Shown here piece after piece: positions 8,206-16,199 of a DNA stretch of 43,755 nt. The notes beneath the pieces were generated by a model, which was given only the letters and a program-made list of their open reading frames with translations, did no database searches and was not told the origin of the DNA. Numbering within the stretch: the first letter of the stretch is position 1; the number at the start of each line of letters is the position of its first letter. Position numbers and translations under genes: made by a program. Source of the stretch: an uncultured Clostridia bacterium (GTDB taxonomy: Bacteria > Bacillota > Clostridia > Christensenellales > Borkfalkiaceae); NCBI GenBank assembly GCA_934272745.1, contig CAKQSI010000018.1, positions 1-43,755 on the forward strand, given 5' to 3'.

Positions 8206-11200
8206 ATGAATCGATTAAAAATTTTCCTGATCGCCGCACTTTCGCTTGTGGCGACCTTCTGCCTGACGATGGCGATTTTCCCTGCGCGCAGAGCGAACGC
8301 CGAAGGAATGACGGTTGCGGGCGGTATGACCCCGCGCGAAAAGTACGATTCCTATATCGAACACCCCGAAACGCTGCCCATCACCTTTACTTACGGTGAA
8401 AAGCAGTTCCACGGGTTTTCGTCGGAATTTTTCGACGATAACGGCACGGAAATCGACGAAGGGGAGGGCGTTATCCGCCACTACCTCAATTTCGTGATGA
8501 AAAACACCATGCTGCAGGTTTCTGTGGAAACGGCGTTCTATACCGAACACAACGCCTACGAATGGACGGTGTATTTCCGCAACTGGGGGCTGACGACGAC
8601 CGAACGCATCGCAAATCTCAACGCCGCGGACGAGTATTTTTACGGCGCCGGGGCGAACCTTTCCGGACTTTCGGGCGACTATCACGATAACTTTACCCCG
8701 TATTCGGAAGCCGTCACGGATTCGAAAGAAATCGTAAACACGAGCGGCAGACCCACGCATTATCAATTCCCTTATTTCAACCTGAATTTCGGGGGGAATC
8801 GGGGCGTGTTTCTTTCCATCGGCTGGCCGGGCACCTGGCGCGCGAAGTTCGACGTCTGCAAAGAAAGCGACAAAGACGCAATCCATTACACTTCCGGGCA
8901 GTATAACGTGGACACCGCGCTGCTGCCGGGCGAAACGCTGCGCACACCGCTGACCACCTTCCTCTACTACGAGGGGGACGACGACCACGCCACCAACGCC
9001 TGGAGAAAGTGGATGATCGAGTGCAATATCCCGCGCGAAGAGGACGGCGGGTTGAAAAAGCCCGTGCTTTCCGCCGCGGTCTTATGGCTGTACAACTGCA
9101 GCACCTTTACCACCGAGGATCTGCAACTGGAAGCGCTGAAATTATACCTCGAAAACGAGATTCCCATGAAATACTGGTGGATGGACGCCGGCTGGTACGA
9201 AAACCGAAACGGCGGTTCCGGCTTTAATACCTGGGAGGAAACGGGTATCTGGAAGGTGGACGAAAAGCGTTTCCCCACCAAATTCAAAGCCGTTTCCGAT
9301 TACGTCAAAGAACACGGCATGGACGGTACCATTTTGTGGTTTGAACCGGATATGTTCCGCATCGAATTAAACGAAGTGCAGCGTCAGTTCCCCGAATACG
9401 AAAAAGACTGGGTGCTCGGTATTCTGCCGCGTGGCGGAAAGCTCAACGACTACGGCAACCCGGACATGGTGAACTGGATCACAAACGTCGTCACCGGCAT
9501 TTTGCAAGAGGGCGGCATCAAAGTCTATCGTCAGGATTTTAACGACGACCCCGGCAAGGTGTGGTTCGACAACGACAAGGAAGGCAGAACGGGCATTGCC
9601 GAAAACAAATACGTGCAGGGCTATCTCACTTACTGGGATAATCTTCTGGAAAACGTCCCCGGGCTGTGGATCGACACCTGCGCTTCGGGCGGCGGAAGAA
9701 TGGATCTCGAAACGCTGCGGCGGAGCGTGCCGCTGCACCGTACCGACGCGCTGATCGAAGCGGACAGTTATATCACCACGCAGACCATCAGTCAGTCGCT
9801 GTTCAACTGGATACCCTTCAACGGCGATCAGGCAAACGATTCCGCGGCTTCGGTCGTGACCAAGTACGGCATTCGCAGCGCGTTCGCGCCGTCCATCAAT
9901 ATGAATTTCAATCCCTACGCCGCAACTACCGACTTCAAACTGATGAAAGGGCTTTGCGAGGAATGGGAGATCATCAAAGACTTCTATTACGCCGATTATT
10001 ACGAACTGACCGGCTGGACGCGCGACAAGGATTCCTGGGCGGCGTGGGAGTTTTTCGATCCCGAAAAAGACGCCGGCTTTCTACAGGTTTTCCGCAGACG
10101 GACGGACGATAACAGCATTACTTTGCAGGTCAAGGGGCTAAACCCCAAAACCACCTATTATATCACCGATTTCGACGGGAAGAACGATATTTCCGCCACG
10201 GGCGCGGAACTTGCCGCGGGTTATACCGTCAAACTCCCGAAGCGCCTTTCCGCGGCGACCCTTTACATCGGCAAAGAAAAGATCGCCGTTCCCGATTACG
10301 GCGACAGCGCGGGGGACGACGGCGTGGATCTTTCCGTGCCGGAAGGGGCGATCTATCTTTCCGATCTGGAATGGGAAAGTTGGAAACTCTATCAGTCTTC
10401 TTCCGATAATCCGAATTCGCCTTTCCACCCCGGAAAAGACGGCGATAATTTCGGCGGAGTGATGGAGATCGGTTCGTACGACTTTACCAAATGCCTTTGG
10501 TCGCACGTGGACGGCGGCTTAGGCTACTGCGAATTCATTTACGATATTTCCGGTCTGGACGTAGACTATTTTCAGGCGGTCGTCGGTAAGGAAAGCACGG
10601 GCGGCACGGCGGGGAACATTCAGTTTTTCGTGGACGTGGACGGCGTGCGCGTGGCAACTTCCCGTATCCTCAGCCCCGGGCAGGCGTGTATGATCAAAGC
10701 CAAAGTGACCGGCGGTAAAACCTTACGCTTCGGTGCTTTGGACGGCGGCGACGGCGACCCGTACGACGCGGCAGGCTTCGGCAATCCCGTTTTGTTTAAG
10801 GAGCCGGAAACTCCGCCCGAGCCTTCGGTAACGCCCACGCCTTCGGCGGAACCGTCGACAGGACCGAGCGTTGCGCCGTCTTCGGAACCCGCGCCGAGCC
10901 TTTCGCCCAGCGCGGAGCCGTCGGTTTCTCCCAGCGCGGAACCCTCCGTGGAGCCTTCGCCAAGCGCGGAACCGTCGGTAGAACCCAGCGTAGAGCCTTC
11001 GGTTGAGCCGAGCACCAAACCTTCGGAAACCCCGTCGGCGGCGCCCACGGAAGCACCCACCGATAAACCTTCCGAAACGCCGAGCGCGGCGCCCAGCGGT
11101 CAGCCTTCCGAAACGCCGGGCGAAAATCCGAGTACCTCACCCACCGGAAACCCCGCGGGCGGCGACAGCGGCAGTCCCTGCGGCAATTCGTGCGGGACGA

Positions 11201-11319
11201 TCGCGCCCGTTTCTGACGGGAACGACGGAGGCGCTGCGGGCAGTGTTGTGCTTTTGTGCGTGTTCCTGACAATCGCAATGCTGATTTTCAGAAAAAGACG
11301 CGCTTCGTCCGGGCAGTAA
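8206..11319 (+). CDS. Second secreted, surface-anchored GH36-family glycosidase with NPCBM domain
   Basis: 1037 residues, a close paralogue of the preceding enzyme throughout. A signal peptide (cleavage near ANA/EG, residue 32) precedes the GH36 N-terminal, barrel and C-terminal domains. Expected nucleophile is D444 (YRQDFN) and acid/base D514 (LHRTDA). NPCBM domain is about 716-865; it reads TKCLWSHVDG where relatives read KGLRSHVD, so its binding site may differ. The stalk (866-988) is richer in Ser/Ala. The tail GSPCGNSCGTIAP (989-1001), a helix containing an extra Cys, and RKRRASSGQ make it the most divergent of the four anchors. ATG 8206 has GGAG at 8195-8198 and gives a clean signal peptide; an in-frame TTG at 8182 does not. 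Probably the same substrate class as its neighbour, perhaps with different linkage or size preference. Confidence 0.9.
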   Translation: MNRLKIFLIAALSLVATFCLTMAIFPARRANAEGMTVAGGMTPREKYDSYIEHPETLPITFTYGEKQFHGFSSEFFDDNGTEIDEGEGVIRHYLNFVMKNTMLQVSVETAFYTEHNAYEWTVYFRNWGLTTTERIANLNAADEYFYGAGANLSGLSGDYHDNFTPYSEAVTDSKEIVNTSGRPTHYQFPYFNLNFGGNRGVFLSIGWPGTWRAKFDVCKESDKDAIHYTSGQYNVDTALLPGETLRTPLTTFLYYEGDDDHATNAWRKWMIECNIPREEDGGLKKPVLSAAVLWLYNCSTFTTEDLQLEALKLYLENEIPMKYWWMDAGWYENRNGGSGFNTWEETGIWKVDEKRFPTKFKAVSDYVKEHGMDGTILWFEPDMFRIELNEVQRQFPEYEKDWVLGILPRGGKLNDYGNPDMVNWITNVVTGILQEGGIKVYRQDFNDDPGKVWFDNDKEGRTGIAENKYVQGYLTYWDNLLENVPGLWIDTCASGGGRMDLETLRRSVPLHRTDALIEADSYITTQTISQSLFNWIPFNGDQANDSAASVVTKYGIRSAFAPSINMNFNPYAATTDFKLMKGLCEEWEIIKDFYYADYYELTGWTRDKDSWAAWEFFDPEKDAGFLQVFRRRTDDNSITLQVKGLNPKTTYYITDFDGKNDISATGAELAAGYTVKLPKRLSAATLYIGKEKIAVPDYGDSAGDDGVDLSVPEGAIYLSDLEWESWKLYQSSSDNPNSPFHPGKDGDNFGGVMEIGSYDFTKCLWSHVDGGLGYCEFIYDISGLDVDYFQAVVGKESTGGTAGNIQFFVDVDGVRVATSRILSPGQACMIKAKVTGGKTLRFGALDGGDGDPYDAAGFGNPVLFKEPETPPEPSVTPTPSAEPSTGPSVAPSSEPAPSLSPSAEPSVSPSAEPSVEPSPSAEPSVEPSVEPSVEPSTKPSETPSAAPTEAPTDKPSETPSAAPSGQPSETPGENPSTSPTGNPAGGDSGSPCGNSCGTIAPVSDGNDGGAAGSVVLLCVFLTIAMLIFRKRRASSGQ

Positions 11320-11320
11320 A

Positions 11321-11380
11321 GCATTCCCTTTTCGGGCGGGTTCTGTTGCCCGAAAGGTACGGAAAAAGAACGGGGAATGC
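11321..11380 (+). terminator. Two-level stem structure directly after the second GH36 gene
   Basis: The outer arms GCATTCCC (11321-11328) and GGGAATGC (11373-11380) enclose an inner 8-bp stem TTTCGGGC/GCCCGAAA (11330-11337 with 11348-11355). It begins two bases after the stop codon. There is no T tract, so it may stabilise or end the mRNA. Confidence 0.45.
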
Positions 11381-11501
11381 CGCTTCCTGCGTGAAATAAC
11401 GCAAGAAGGGTGCAAACCCGATAAAAACACGCAGGAAATTTGACTGTAATGCCCGCTTTTGCGGGAGCGGTAAACAGATCGCAAGGGATAATAACAGTAA
11501 T

Positions 11502-11533
11502 GCGCCGCCCGTGGCTTTTGCCACGGGCGGCGC
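11502..11533. terminator. Perfect 14-bp GC hairpin before lacI-family gene
   Basis: Arms 11502-11515 and 11520-11533 are perfectly complementary around TTTT. No T run follows. It lies between the GH36 gene and the regulator promoter and may insulate the two units. Confidence 0.5.
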
Positions 11534-11598
11534 GGTTATCCGGCGGCAATCTGCGTTTTCAGAGTAGAAAGCCGCACTTACGGCGGCAGGCGTTCCGC

Positions 11599-11627
11599 TT
11601 GACAAAAACTGCGCAATATGTTACAAT
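11599..11627 (+). promoter_or_regulatory. Promoter of the LacI-family regulator
   Basis: Perfect TTGACA (11599-11604), a 17-bp spacer and extended -10 TGTTACAAT (TACAAT at 11622-11627). The leader is about 80 bases. A short inverted repeat TGTTA/TAACA (11619-11623, 11633-11637) overlaps the -10 and could be an autoregulatory site, but 5-bp arms are weak evidence. Confidence 0.75.
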
Positions 11628-11711
11628 TTTCATAACAAAAAAGGAAAAACGGAAGGTTTTTCAGCAAAAATTGCGGCTTATGAGCGGCAAATTTTTTCAG
11701 ACGGAGCAAGT

Positions 11712-12761
11712 ATGAAGAAAAACAAGGGGGCAACGATTAAAGACGTTGCGAGGGAAGCCGGCGTTTCCCCCGCGGCGGTTTCGTGCGTGTATAAGGGCGC
11801 GGGCAACATTTCCGAAGCGACGAAAAAGCGCGTGCTGGAAGTGGCAAAGCGGCTTTCCTACGTGCCGGATTCCGCCGCGCAGGCGCTGGCAAGGAAAAAA
11901 CTACGCATTGCGATCCTGATCAACGACGGTCCCGAGAGCATTCAGCGGGAACTTTGGGACGGTATGCGCGCCGCCGAAAAAGAACCGGGCTTTTGCAAAA
12001 TCGCAATCGAAGACCTTTCTTTTGCGGCAGGGAACGAGGAAATGCTGGCTTCCCGCATCGAACAGATTCTTGCGGGAAAGTTCGACGGCGTAATCATGCA
12101 AAGTCAGGCATATACTTCCGCGCCTTTGGCGGAAAAAGCCATGCAGTTAAGAGAAAGCGGGATTCCCGTCGTCAATCTGGTGGCGGGGCACGCCGCGTTT
12201 TCGGACGCGCCGATGGTTTCCGTGGACTCGGCGGCGGTCGGCGGACTGGGGTACGATCTTTTGTCGCTTGCCGGGTGCAGGACTTTTTCGCTTTTGCAGG
12301 GGGAACCGCTTGCGGGGATTCACGTGCGGGTACAGGCAGGTTTCCGCGCCGCCCTGCGGGAAAACGACCGCTTGCTTTCGGTTTTATACAGCGACGACGA
12401 TCCGGAAAAGGGCTATCAGGCAGTCTTAAACGACCTTCGCGGAGGCAGCGTGCCGGACGGTATTTTTGTGACGAACTTCCTTGCTTTTGCGGCGGAACGC
12501 GCCGTGCGGGACGCGGGGTTTGCCGGCAGAGTAAAAATCGTCGGCGTGGACACCACCCGCGAAAATCTGGAACTTCTGAAAGAAGGCAAACTTTGCGCCG
12601 TTATCGATCAGGGGCAGAAAAAACAGGGAAAACTGGCGGTAGAAACGCTGCGTAACATGGTGCTTCGGTTGCCTGCGCCCGCCCGTTCCAGCGTCCGTCC
12701 CATTGCGGTTTTCTCTTCCGGTACGGCGTATTATGACCGGGAAGAACGGCAGGAAGACTGA
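11712..12761 (+). CDS. LacI-family transcriptional regulator
   Basis: 349 residues, normal for the family. The N-terminal helix-turn-helix (about 7-30; TIKDVAREAGVSPAAVS) and the hinge helix region (about 50-60; QALARKKLRIAILIND) are typical. The remainder is a periplasmic-binding-protein-like sugar sensor domain ending in VDTTRENLELLKEGKL and VIDQGQKKQGKLAVETL. It follows the GH36 and NPCBM genes on the same strand but from its own promoter. It most likely senses a sugar released from galactosides and represses at sites such as 692-705; that link is inference. ATG 11712 is preceded by CGGAGC (11702-11707). The effector cannot be read from the sequence. Confidence 0.9.
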   Translation: MKKNKGATIKDVAREAGVSPAAVSCVYKGAGNISEATKKRVLEVAKRLSYVPDSAAQALARKKLRIAILINDGPESIQRELWDGMRAAEKEPGFCKIAIEDLSFAAGNEEMLASRIEQILAGKFDGVIMQSQAYTSAPLAEKAMQLRESGIPVVNLVAGHAAFSDAPMVSVDSAAVGGLGYDLLSLAGCRTFSLLQGEPLAGIHVRVQAGFRAALRENDRLLSVLYSDDDPEKGYQAVLNDLRGGSVPDGIFVTNFLAFAAERAVRDAGFAGRVKIVGVDTTRENLELLKEGKLCAVIDQGQKKQGKLAVETLRNMVLRLPAPARSSVRPIAVFSSGTAYYDREERQED

Positions 12762-12854
12762 AAGCAATGCAGATTGCTTGTATATGCGGTTTTATAGACG
12801 CGGCGGGAACCGGTTTCCCGAGGAAACGCGGATCAAAACTATTTTGATACGTTA

Positions 12855-13097
12855 CGGGAAGCAGATAATTTGTCTTTCGCCAAAATATCAGGAAAGCCTT
12901 TGCAGGCTTTCCGCAAAACTTGCGTTTTGCGCTTCCCGTTTTAAAGTACAACGGAGCATTTTCTTATATTAAAAACAAAGGGAAGCCGAGAGAGGCTTCC
13001 CTTTGAAATAGTGACAATATTTGTAGGGGCGATCATTGATCGCCCGTAAAATTGGAGAAAGTGTTTGGAGAAACGGGCGATCATCGATCGCCCGCAG
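12855..13097. repeat. 243-bp structured repeat, copy 1
   Basis: No difference from 13128-13370 is visible. It is made of nested hairpins. An outer stem CGGGAAGC/GCTTCCCG (12855-12862, 12931-12938) encloses two smaller hairpins. An 11-bp hairpin follows (12977-12987 with 12994-13004), then two GATC-rich palindromes (13027-13045 and 13074-13094) of the REP/BIME kind. No coding sequence is credible. It lies between lacI and a convergent gene, the usual place for such repeats. The 93 bases before it (12762-12854) hold only a weak 6-bp hairpin at 12804-12820. Confidence 0.9.
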
Positions 13098-13127
13098 CCC
13101 AAACGGAGCGCGGCTGCGATAAAATTG

Positions 13128-13370
13128 CGGGAAGCAGATAATTTGTCTTTCGCCAAAATATCAGGAAAGCCTTTGCAGGCTTTCCGCAAAACTTGCGTTT
13201 TGCGCTTCCCGTTTTAAAGTACAACGGAGCATTTTCTTATATTAAAAACAAAGGGAAGCCGAGAGAGGCTTCCCTTTGAAATAGTGACAATATTTGTAGG
13301 GGCGATCATTGATCGCCCGTAAAATTGGAGAAAGTGTTTGGAGAAACGGGCGATCATCGATCGCCCGCAG
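13128..13370. repeat. 243-bp structured repeat, copy 2
   Basis: Direct repeat of 12855-13097 at a 273-bp period, separated from copy 1 by 30 bases. No target-site duplication or transposase was seen. Apparent identity over 243 bp implies a recent duplication or ongoing gene conversion. Confidence 0.9.
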
Positions 13371-13440
13371 TTCAAACGGGCGCGAAGAAGTTGAAAAACC
13401 CAAATAAAACTTTCAATCTTTTTTATAAAAACCAAGAAAA

Positions 13441-13479
13441 CAAGGCGCCCGCCGCGGATTTTCCGCGGCGGGCGCCTTG
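13441..13479. terminator. Bidirectional intrinsic terminator, perfect 18-bp stem
   Basis: Arms 13441-13458 and 13462-13479 pair perfectly around TTT. On the minus strand the stem is followed by a T-rich run, which fits termination of the DUF2238-like gene at 13661-14809. On the plus strand ATAATTTTGTTG follows, fitting termination of read-through from lacI. Confidence 0.8.
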
Positions 13480-13571
13480 TATAATTTTGTTGTAAGTTGT
13501 CTTGAAAACGGAGATGAAATACGGCGATGCGTTCCGATTTTTGCGATACGTTCTTCGTTTTCTGGAACAAA

Positions 13572-13614
13572 GCGGCGCATTTTACACCGGAAACGCCGGT
13601 GTAAAATGCGCCGC
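13572..13614. repeat. Perfect 19-bp inverted repeat
   Basis: Arms 13572-13590 and 13596-13614 are perfectly complementary around a 5-base loop. The site lies about 46 bases past the end of the minus-strand gene. No T tract is present on either side. It may protect the mRNA end or be a further repeat element. Confidence 0.7.
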
Positions 13615-13660
13615 AAACGTACGGACTTCAGTGGCTTTTCCGCTTATCTGCGGCAAAGCG

Positions 13661-14809
13661 TTATTTTTTATTGACAGCGGTTTTATCCGCTTTGGACGAA
13701 GCGTCTTTCCCGGCAGCCGTTTCGTCCGTTGCGGTAGCGGCGTTTTTATCACCGGTTTCAGCGGTCGCCGGGGCAGCGGCTTCGCAAGACGCAGGGGCAG
13801 ATTCCGCATGCGCGGATTCGCCTACTACGGCGGTGCCGCGGAGCGCGTCGATGGGTTTTACGTCGCTGTCTTCAAACCCGATCAGAAGATTGCTCAGCAC
13901 TTTGCCCTTTTTGCGGAGAGAAATCAACCCGATAAGACTCATGGTAAACGCGCCGCAGAAGTCGATCATCAGATCTTCCATGGTGTCTTTCAGCGCCGCC
14001 TGCCCGACGAAGGGAATGCCGTCTTCGGTCATAAACTTCTGGCTGTTGGTGTGGAAAATGACGTCCAGGACGTATTCGATGATCTCCCAGAAAGCGCCCA
14101 GCGCAAACGCGAAGCACAGCGAAAACAGGAACACGAAAAAGGGGTTTAAATTCAGTTGGCGATCCTTATTTAAAATAAACACGACCGAAAAGCCGAGCGC
14201 GCCCAGCATGGCGCTGGAACAGGTGTGCAGGTACACGTCCCAGTCGGGAATTTTATAGAAAAAATCCCGCGCTTCGCCGAGGTAAGAGGCGCAGTATAAA
14301 AAGATGATGAAGACGATGTTCATAAACGTCGGCACCACCATTTTGAACGCCTTGTTCAGAATCGACGGCAAAAAGATGACGAACAGCGTAAACGAACACA
14401 TGAGCAGGGTCAGCACGTAGTCTTCGGTCGTTTTGTCGAACGCTTCCTGATGTCCCGGTTTGGGAGAAACAAACACGCCGACCAGATTGTAAATAAAGGT
14501 GCCGATCAAAGAAACCAGAACAATCCAGAAAACGACTCGTTCCACCTTTTCCATATGGGTCAGCTTGGGTTTCGCGGCTGTTTCCGCAGGCGCGGAAGGG
14601 GCGGCTACGGTTGCCGAACCGGAGGCTTCTGGCAGGGACGCGTCTGCGGTTGCTGCGGAGATCGTTTGCGCTTCGGCAGTTGCCGCGGGGAAAGCTTGCG
14701 CTTCGGCAGTTGCCGCACGGGATACTTCGGGCAGGGGCGCTTTGCCGGGTTCTGCCGCGGGAGAAACTTGTTTTTCCTCGGGAGAGGGAACTTTTCGCTG
14801 TTTTTTCAT
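13661..14809 (-). CDS. DUF2238/YjdF-like integral membrane protein with Ala-rich tails
   Basis: 382 residues. The centre (about 85-300) has several membrane helices and the DUF2238/YjdF pattern: an HTCSSAMLGALG segment, FWEIIEYVLD, and DTMEDLMIDFCGA. The molecular role of this family is not known to me. The ends are unusual: residues 10-80 are Ala/Glu/Pro-rich with tandem AATAEAQ units, and the last 60 are Ala/Lys/Glu-rich and probably disordered. The start at 14809 is supported by AAGGAGC just upstream on the minus strand. An in-frame ATG at 14911 lacks such a site and would overlap the aldolase terminator. Downstream lies the terminator at 13441-13479. Confidence 0.75.
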   Translation of the reverse strand: MKKQRKVPSPEEKQVSPAAEPGKAPLPEVSRAATAEAQAFPAATAEAQTISAATADASLPEASGSATVAAPSAPAETAAKPKLTHMEKVERVVFWIVLVSLIGTFIYNLVGVFVSPKPGHQEAFDKTTEDYVLTLLMCSFTLFVIFLPSILNKAFKMVVPTFMNIVFIIFLYCASYLGEARDFFYKIPDWDVYLHTCSSAMLGALGFSVVFILNKDRQLNLNPFFVFLFSLCFAFALGAFWEIIEYVLDVIFHTNSQKFMTEDGIPFVGQAALKDTMEDLMIDFCGAFTMSLIGLISLRKKGKVLSNLLIGFEDSDVKPIDALRGTAVVGESAHAESAPASCEAAAPATAETGDKNAATATDETAAGKDASSKADKTAVNKK

Positions 14810-14862
14810 AAAAGGCTCCTTATCATAGATCGGACGGGTACCGAGAATTCCGGAGAGGGAAA

Positions 14863-14888
14863 AGGCGTTTTCGGATCCGAAAACGCCT
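14863..14888 (-). terminator. Intrinsic terminator of the aldolase gene
   Basis: A 26-base perfect palindrome (13-bp arms, GATC at the centre) is followed on the minus strand by TTTCCCTCTCC. It lies 91 bases past the aldolase stop and separates it from the DUF2238-like gene. Confidence 0.75.
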
Positions 14889-14979
14889 GAAAGATCTGCG
14901 ACTGACCGCATTTTTGCAGGCGAGCCGCGAAGCCGCGGTTACCTGGCGAAAAGGCAGGGCAACCGACGAAAAAACGAAG

Positions 14980-15957
14980 TTATTTGCCGAGGATCGGACC
15001 GGCTTTGCCTGCGCAACCCAAAACGTCGGACAACTTGTGCTTGACGATTTCGGTGATGGCGCTTCTCGCGTCGCCGAGGTACTGGCGCGGGTCGAAGTGC
15101 GAGGGGTTTTCGGCAAAGTGCTTTCTTACCGCGGCGGTGAACGCAACGCGGAGGTCGCTGTCGATGTTGATCTTGCAGACCGCCATAGAAGCGGCTTTTC
15201 TCAACTGATCTTCGGGAATACCGACGGCGTCGGGCATTTTACCGCCGAACTGGTTGACGATAGCAACGCGGTCCTGCGGAACGGAAGACGCACCGTGCAG
15301 CACGATGGGGAAGCCGGGAAGACGGGTCGAAACTTCTTCCAGAATGTCGAAACGGAGCGGAGGGGGAACCAGAATACCGTCCGCATTTCTCGTGCACTGT
15401 TCGGGTTTGAATTTGTACGCCCCGTGCGAGGTGCCGATGGCGATCGCGAGGGAGTCACAGCCCGACTTGGTGGCGAATTCTTCCACTTCTTCGGGACGGG
15501 TGTAGGAGCCGACTGCATGGCTGACTTCGTCTTCGATGCCGGCGAGGGTGCCCAGTTCGGCTTCTACCGTAATGCCGCGGTCGTGCGCGTATTCGACGAC
15601 CTTTTTGGTGACGGCGATATTTTCTTCAAACGGAAGGGAGGAAGCGTCGATCATGACCGAAGTAAAGCCGCCGTCGATGGCGTCTTTGCACATTTCGTAA
15701 CTGGCGCCGTGATCGAGGTGCAGGCAGATGGGAAGACCGCTTTCTTCCACAGCCGCGTCTACCAGATGCTTCAGGTAAATGGGGTTGGCGTACTTTCTTG
15801 CGCCGGCGGAAACTTGCAGAATGAGCGGCGCGTCGAGTTCTTTCCCCGCGGCGACGATGCCCTGAATGGTTTCCATGTTGTTGACGTTGAACGCGCCGAT
15901 CGCATAGCCGTTGGCGTACGCGTGGCGGAACATTTCTTTCGTTGTCATAAGTGGCAT
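14980..15957 (-). CDS. fba: Class II fructose-1,6-bisphosphate aldolase
   Basis: 325 residues. It cleaves fructose-1,6-bisphosphate into glyceraldehyde-3-phosphate and dihydroxyacetone phosphate in cytosolic glycolysis. Class II features are visible: HLDHG with catalytic D82 and zinc-binding H83, GTSHGAYKF (H178), VLHGASSVP (H221) and KINIDSDLR near the phosphate site. The ATG at 15957 has GGAGGT (15967-15972 on the plus strand) nine bases upstream; an in-frame ATG at 16128 lacks support. A -10 TATAAT lies at 16033-16038 on the minus strand, without a clear -35. It is divergent from the M29 peptidase gene and ends at the palindrome 14863-14888. Confidence 0.95.
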   Translation of the reverse strand: MPLMTTKEMFRHAYANGYAIGAFNVNNMETIQGIVAAGKELDAPLILQVSAGARKYANPIYLKHLVDAAVEESGLPICLHLDHGASYEMCKDAIDGGFTSVMIDASSLPFEENIAVTKKVVEYAHDRGITVEAELGTLAGIEDEVSHAVGSYTRPEEVEEFATKSGCDSLAIAIGTSHGAYKFKPEQCTRNADGILVPPPLRFDILEEVSTRLPGFPIVLHGASSVPQDRVAIVNQFGGKMPDAVGIPEDQLRKAASMAVCKINIDSDLRVAFTAAVRKHFAENPSHFDPRQYLGDARSAITEIVKHKLSDVLGCAGKAGPILGK

Positions 15958-16032
15958 AATCGTAATACCTCCGTAAAACAAATACTGTTTTTTCATGCGC
16001 CGGAAAGGGTTTTCCGGCTGCTTTTCTCCTGC

Positions 16033-16038
16033 ATTATA
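16033..16038 (-). promoter_or_regulatory. Candidate -10 box of fba
   Basis: Minus-strand TATAAT about 75 bases before the fba start. No matching -35 at 16-18 bp was found, so this is tentative. Confidence 0.35.
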
Positions 16039-16131
16039 CAATATTTCCCGCGGAAAAGAAAGTAAATTTCCGGACATTTTATAATTTTTTGAGGAAATGG
16101 CAAAAAAGAAGAGGGATTTTTTGCACACATG

Positions 16132-16140
16132 TGTTATACT
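16132..16140 (+). promoter_or_regulatory. Candidate extended -10 promoter for the M29 peptidase
   Basis: TGTTATACT is an extended -10 element (TG at 16132-16133, TATACT at 16135-16140). It overlaps the 10-base palindrome ACACATGTGT (16125-16134), a possible operator. No good -35 is visible. Confidence 0.45.
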
Positions 16141-16199
16141 GTGCAGGAAAAAGAATGCCCGCCGGGGAGAGAAAAGGCGGGCTTGCGGAGGTAAAGAAA

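Noticed and set aside
7668..8399. Open frame of 243 codons spanning the gap before the second GH36 gene
   Set aside because: It runs from inside one gene through repeats into another in the wrong frame and has no domain.
14914..16065. Long open frame on the plus strand opposite fba
   Set aside because: It is the antisense of a clear class II aldolase and shows no recognisable domain.
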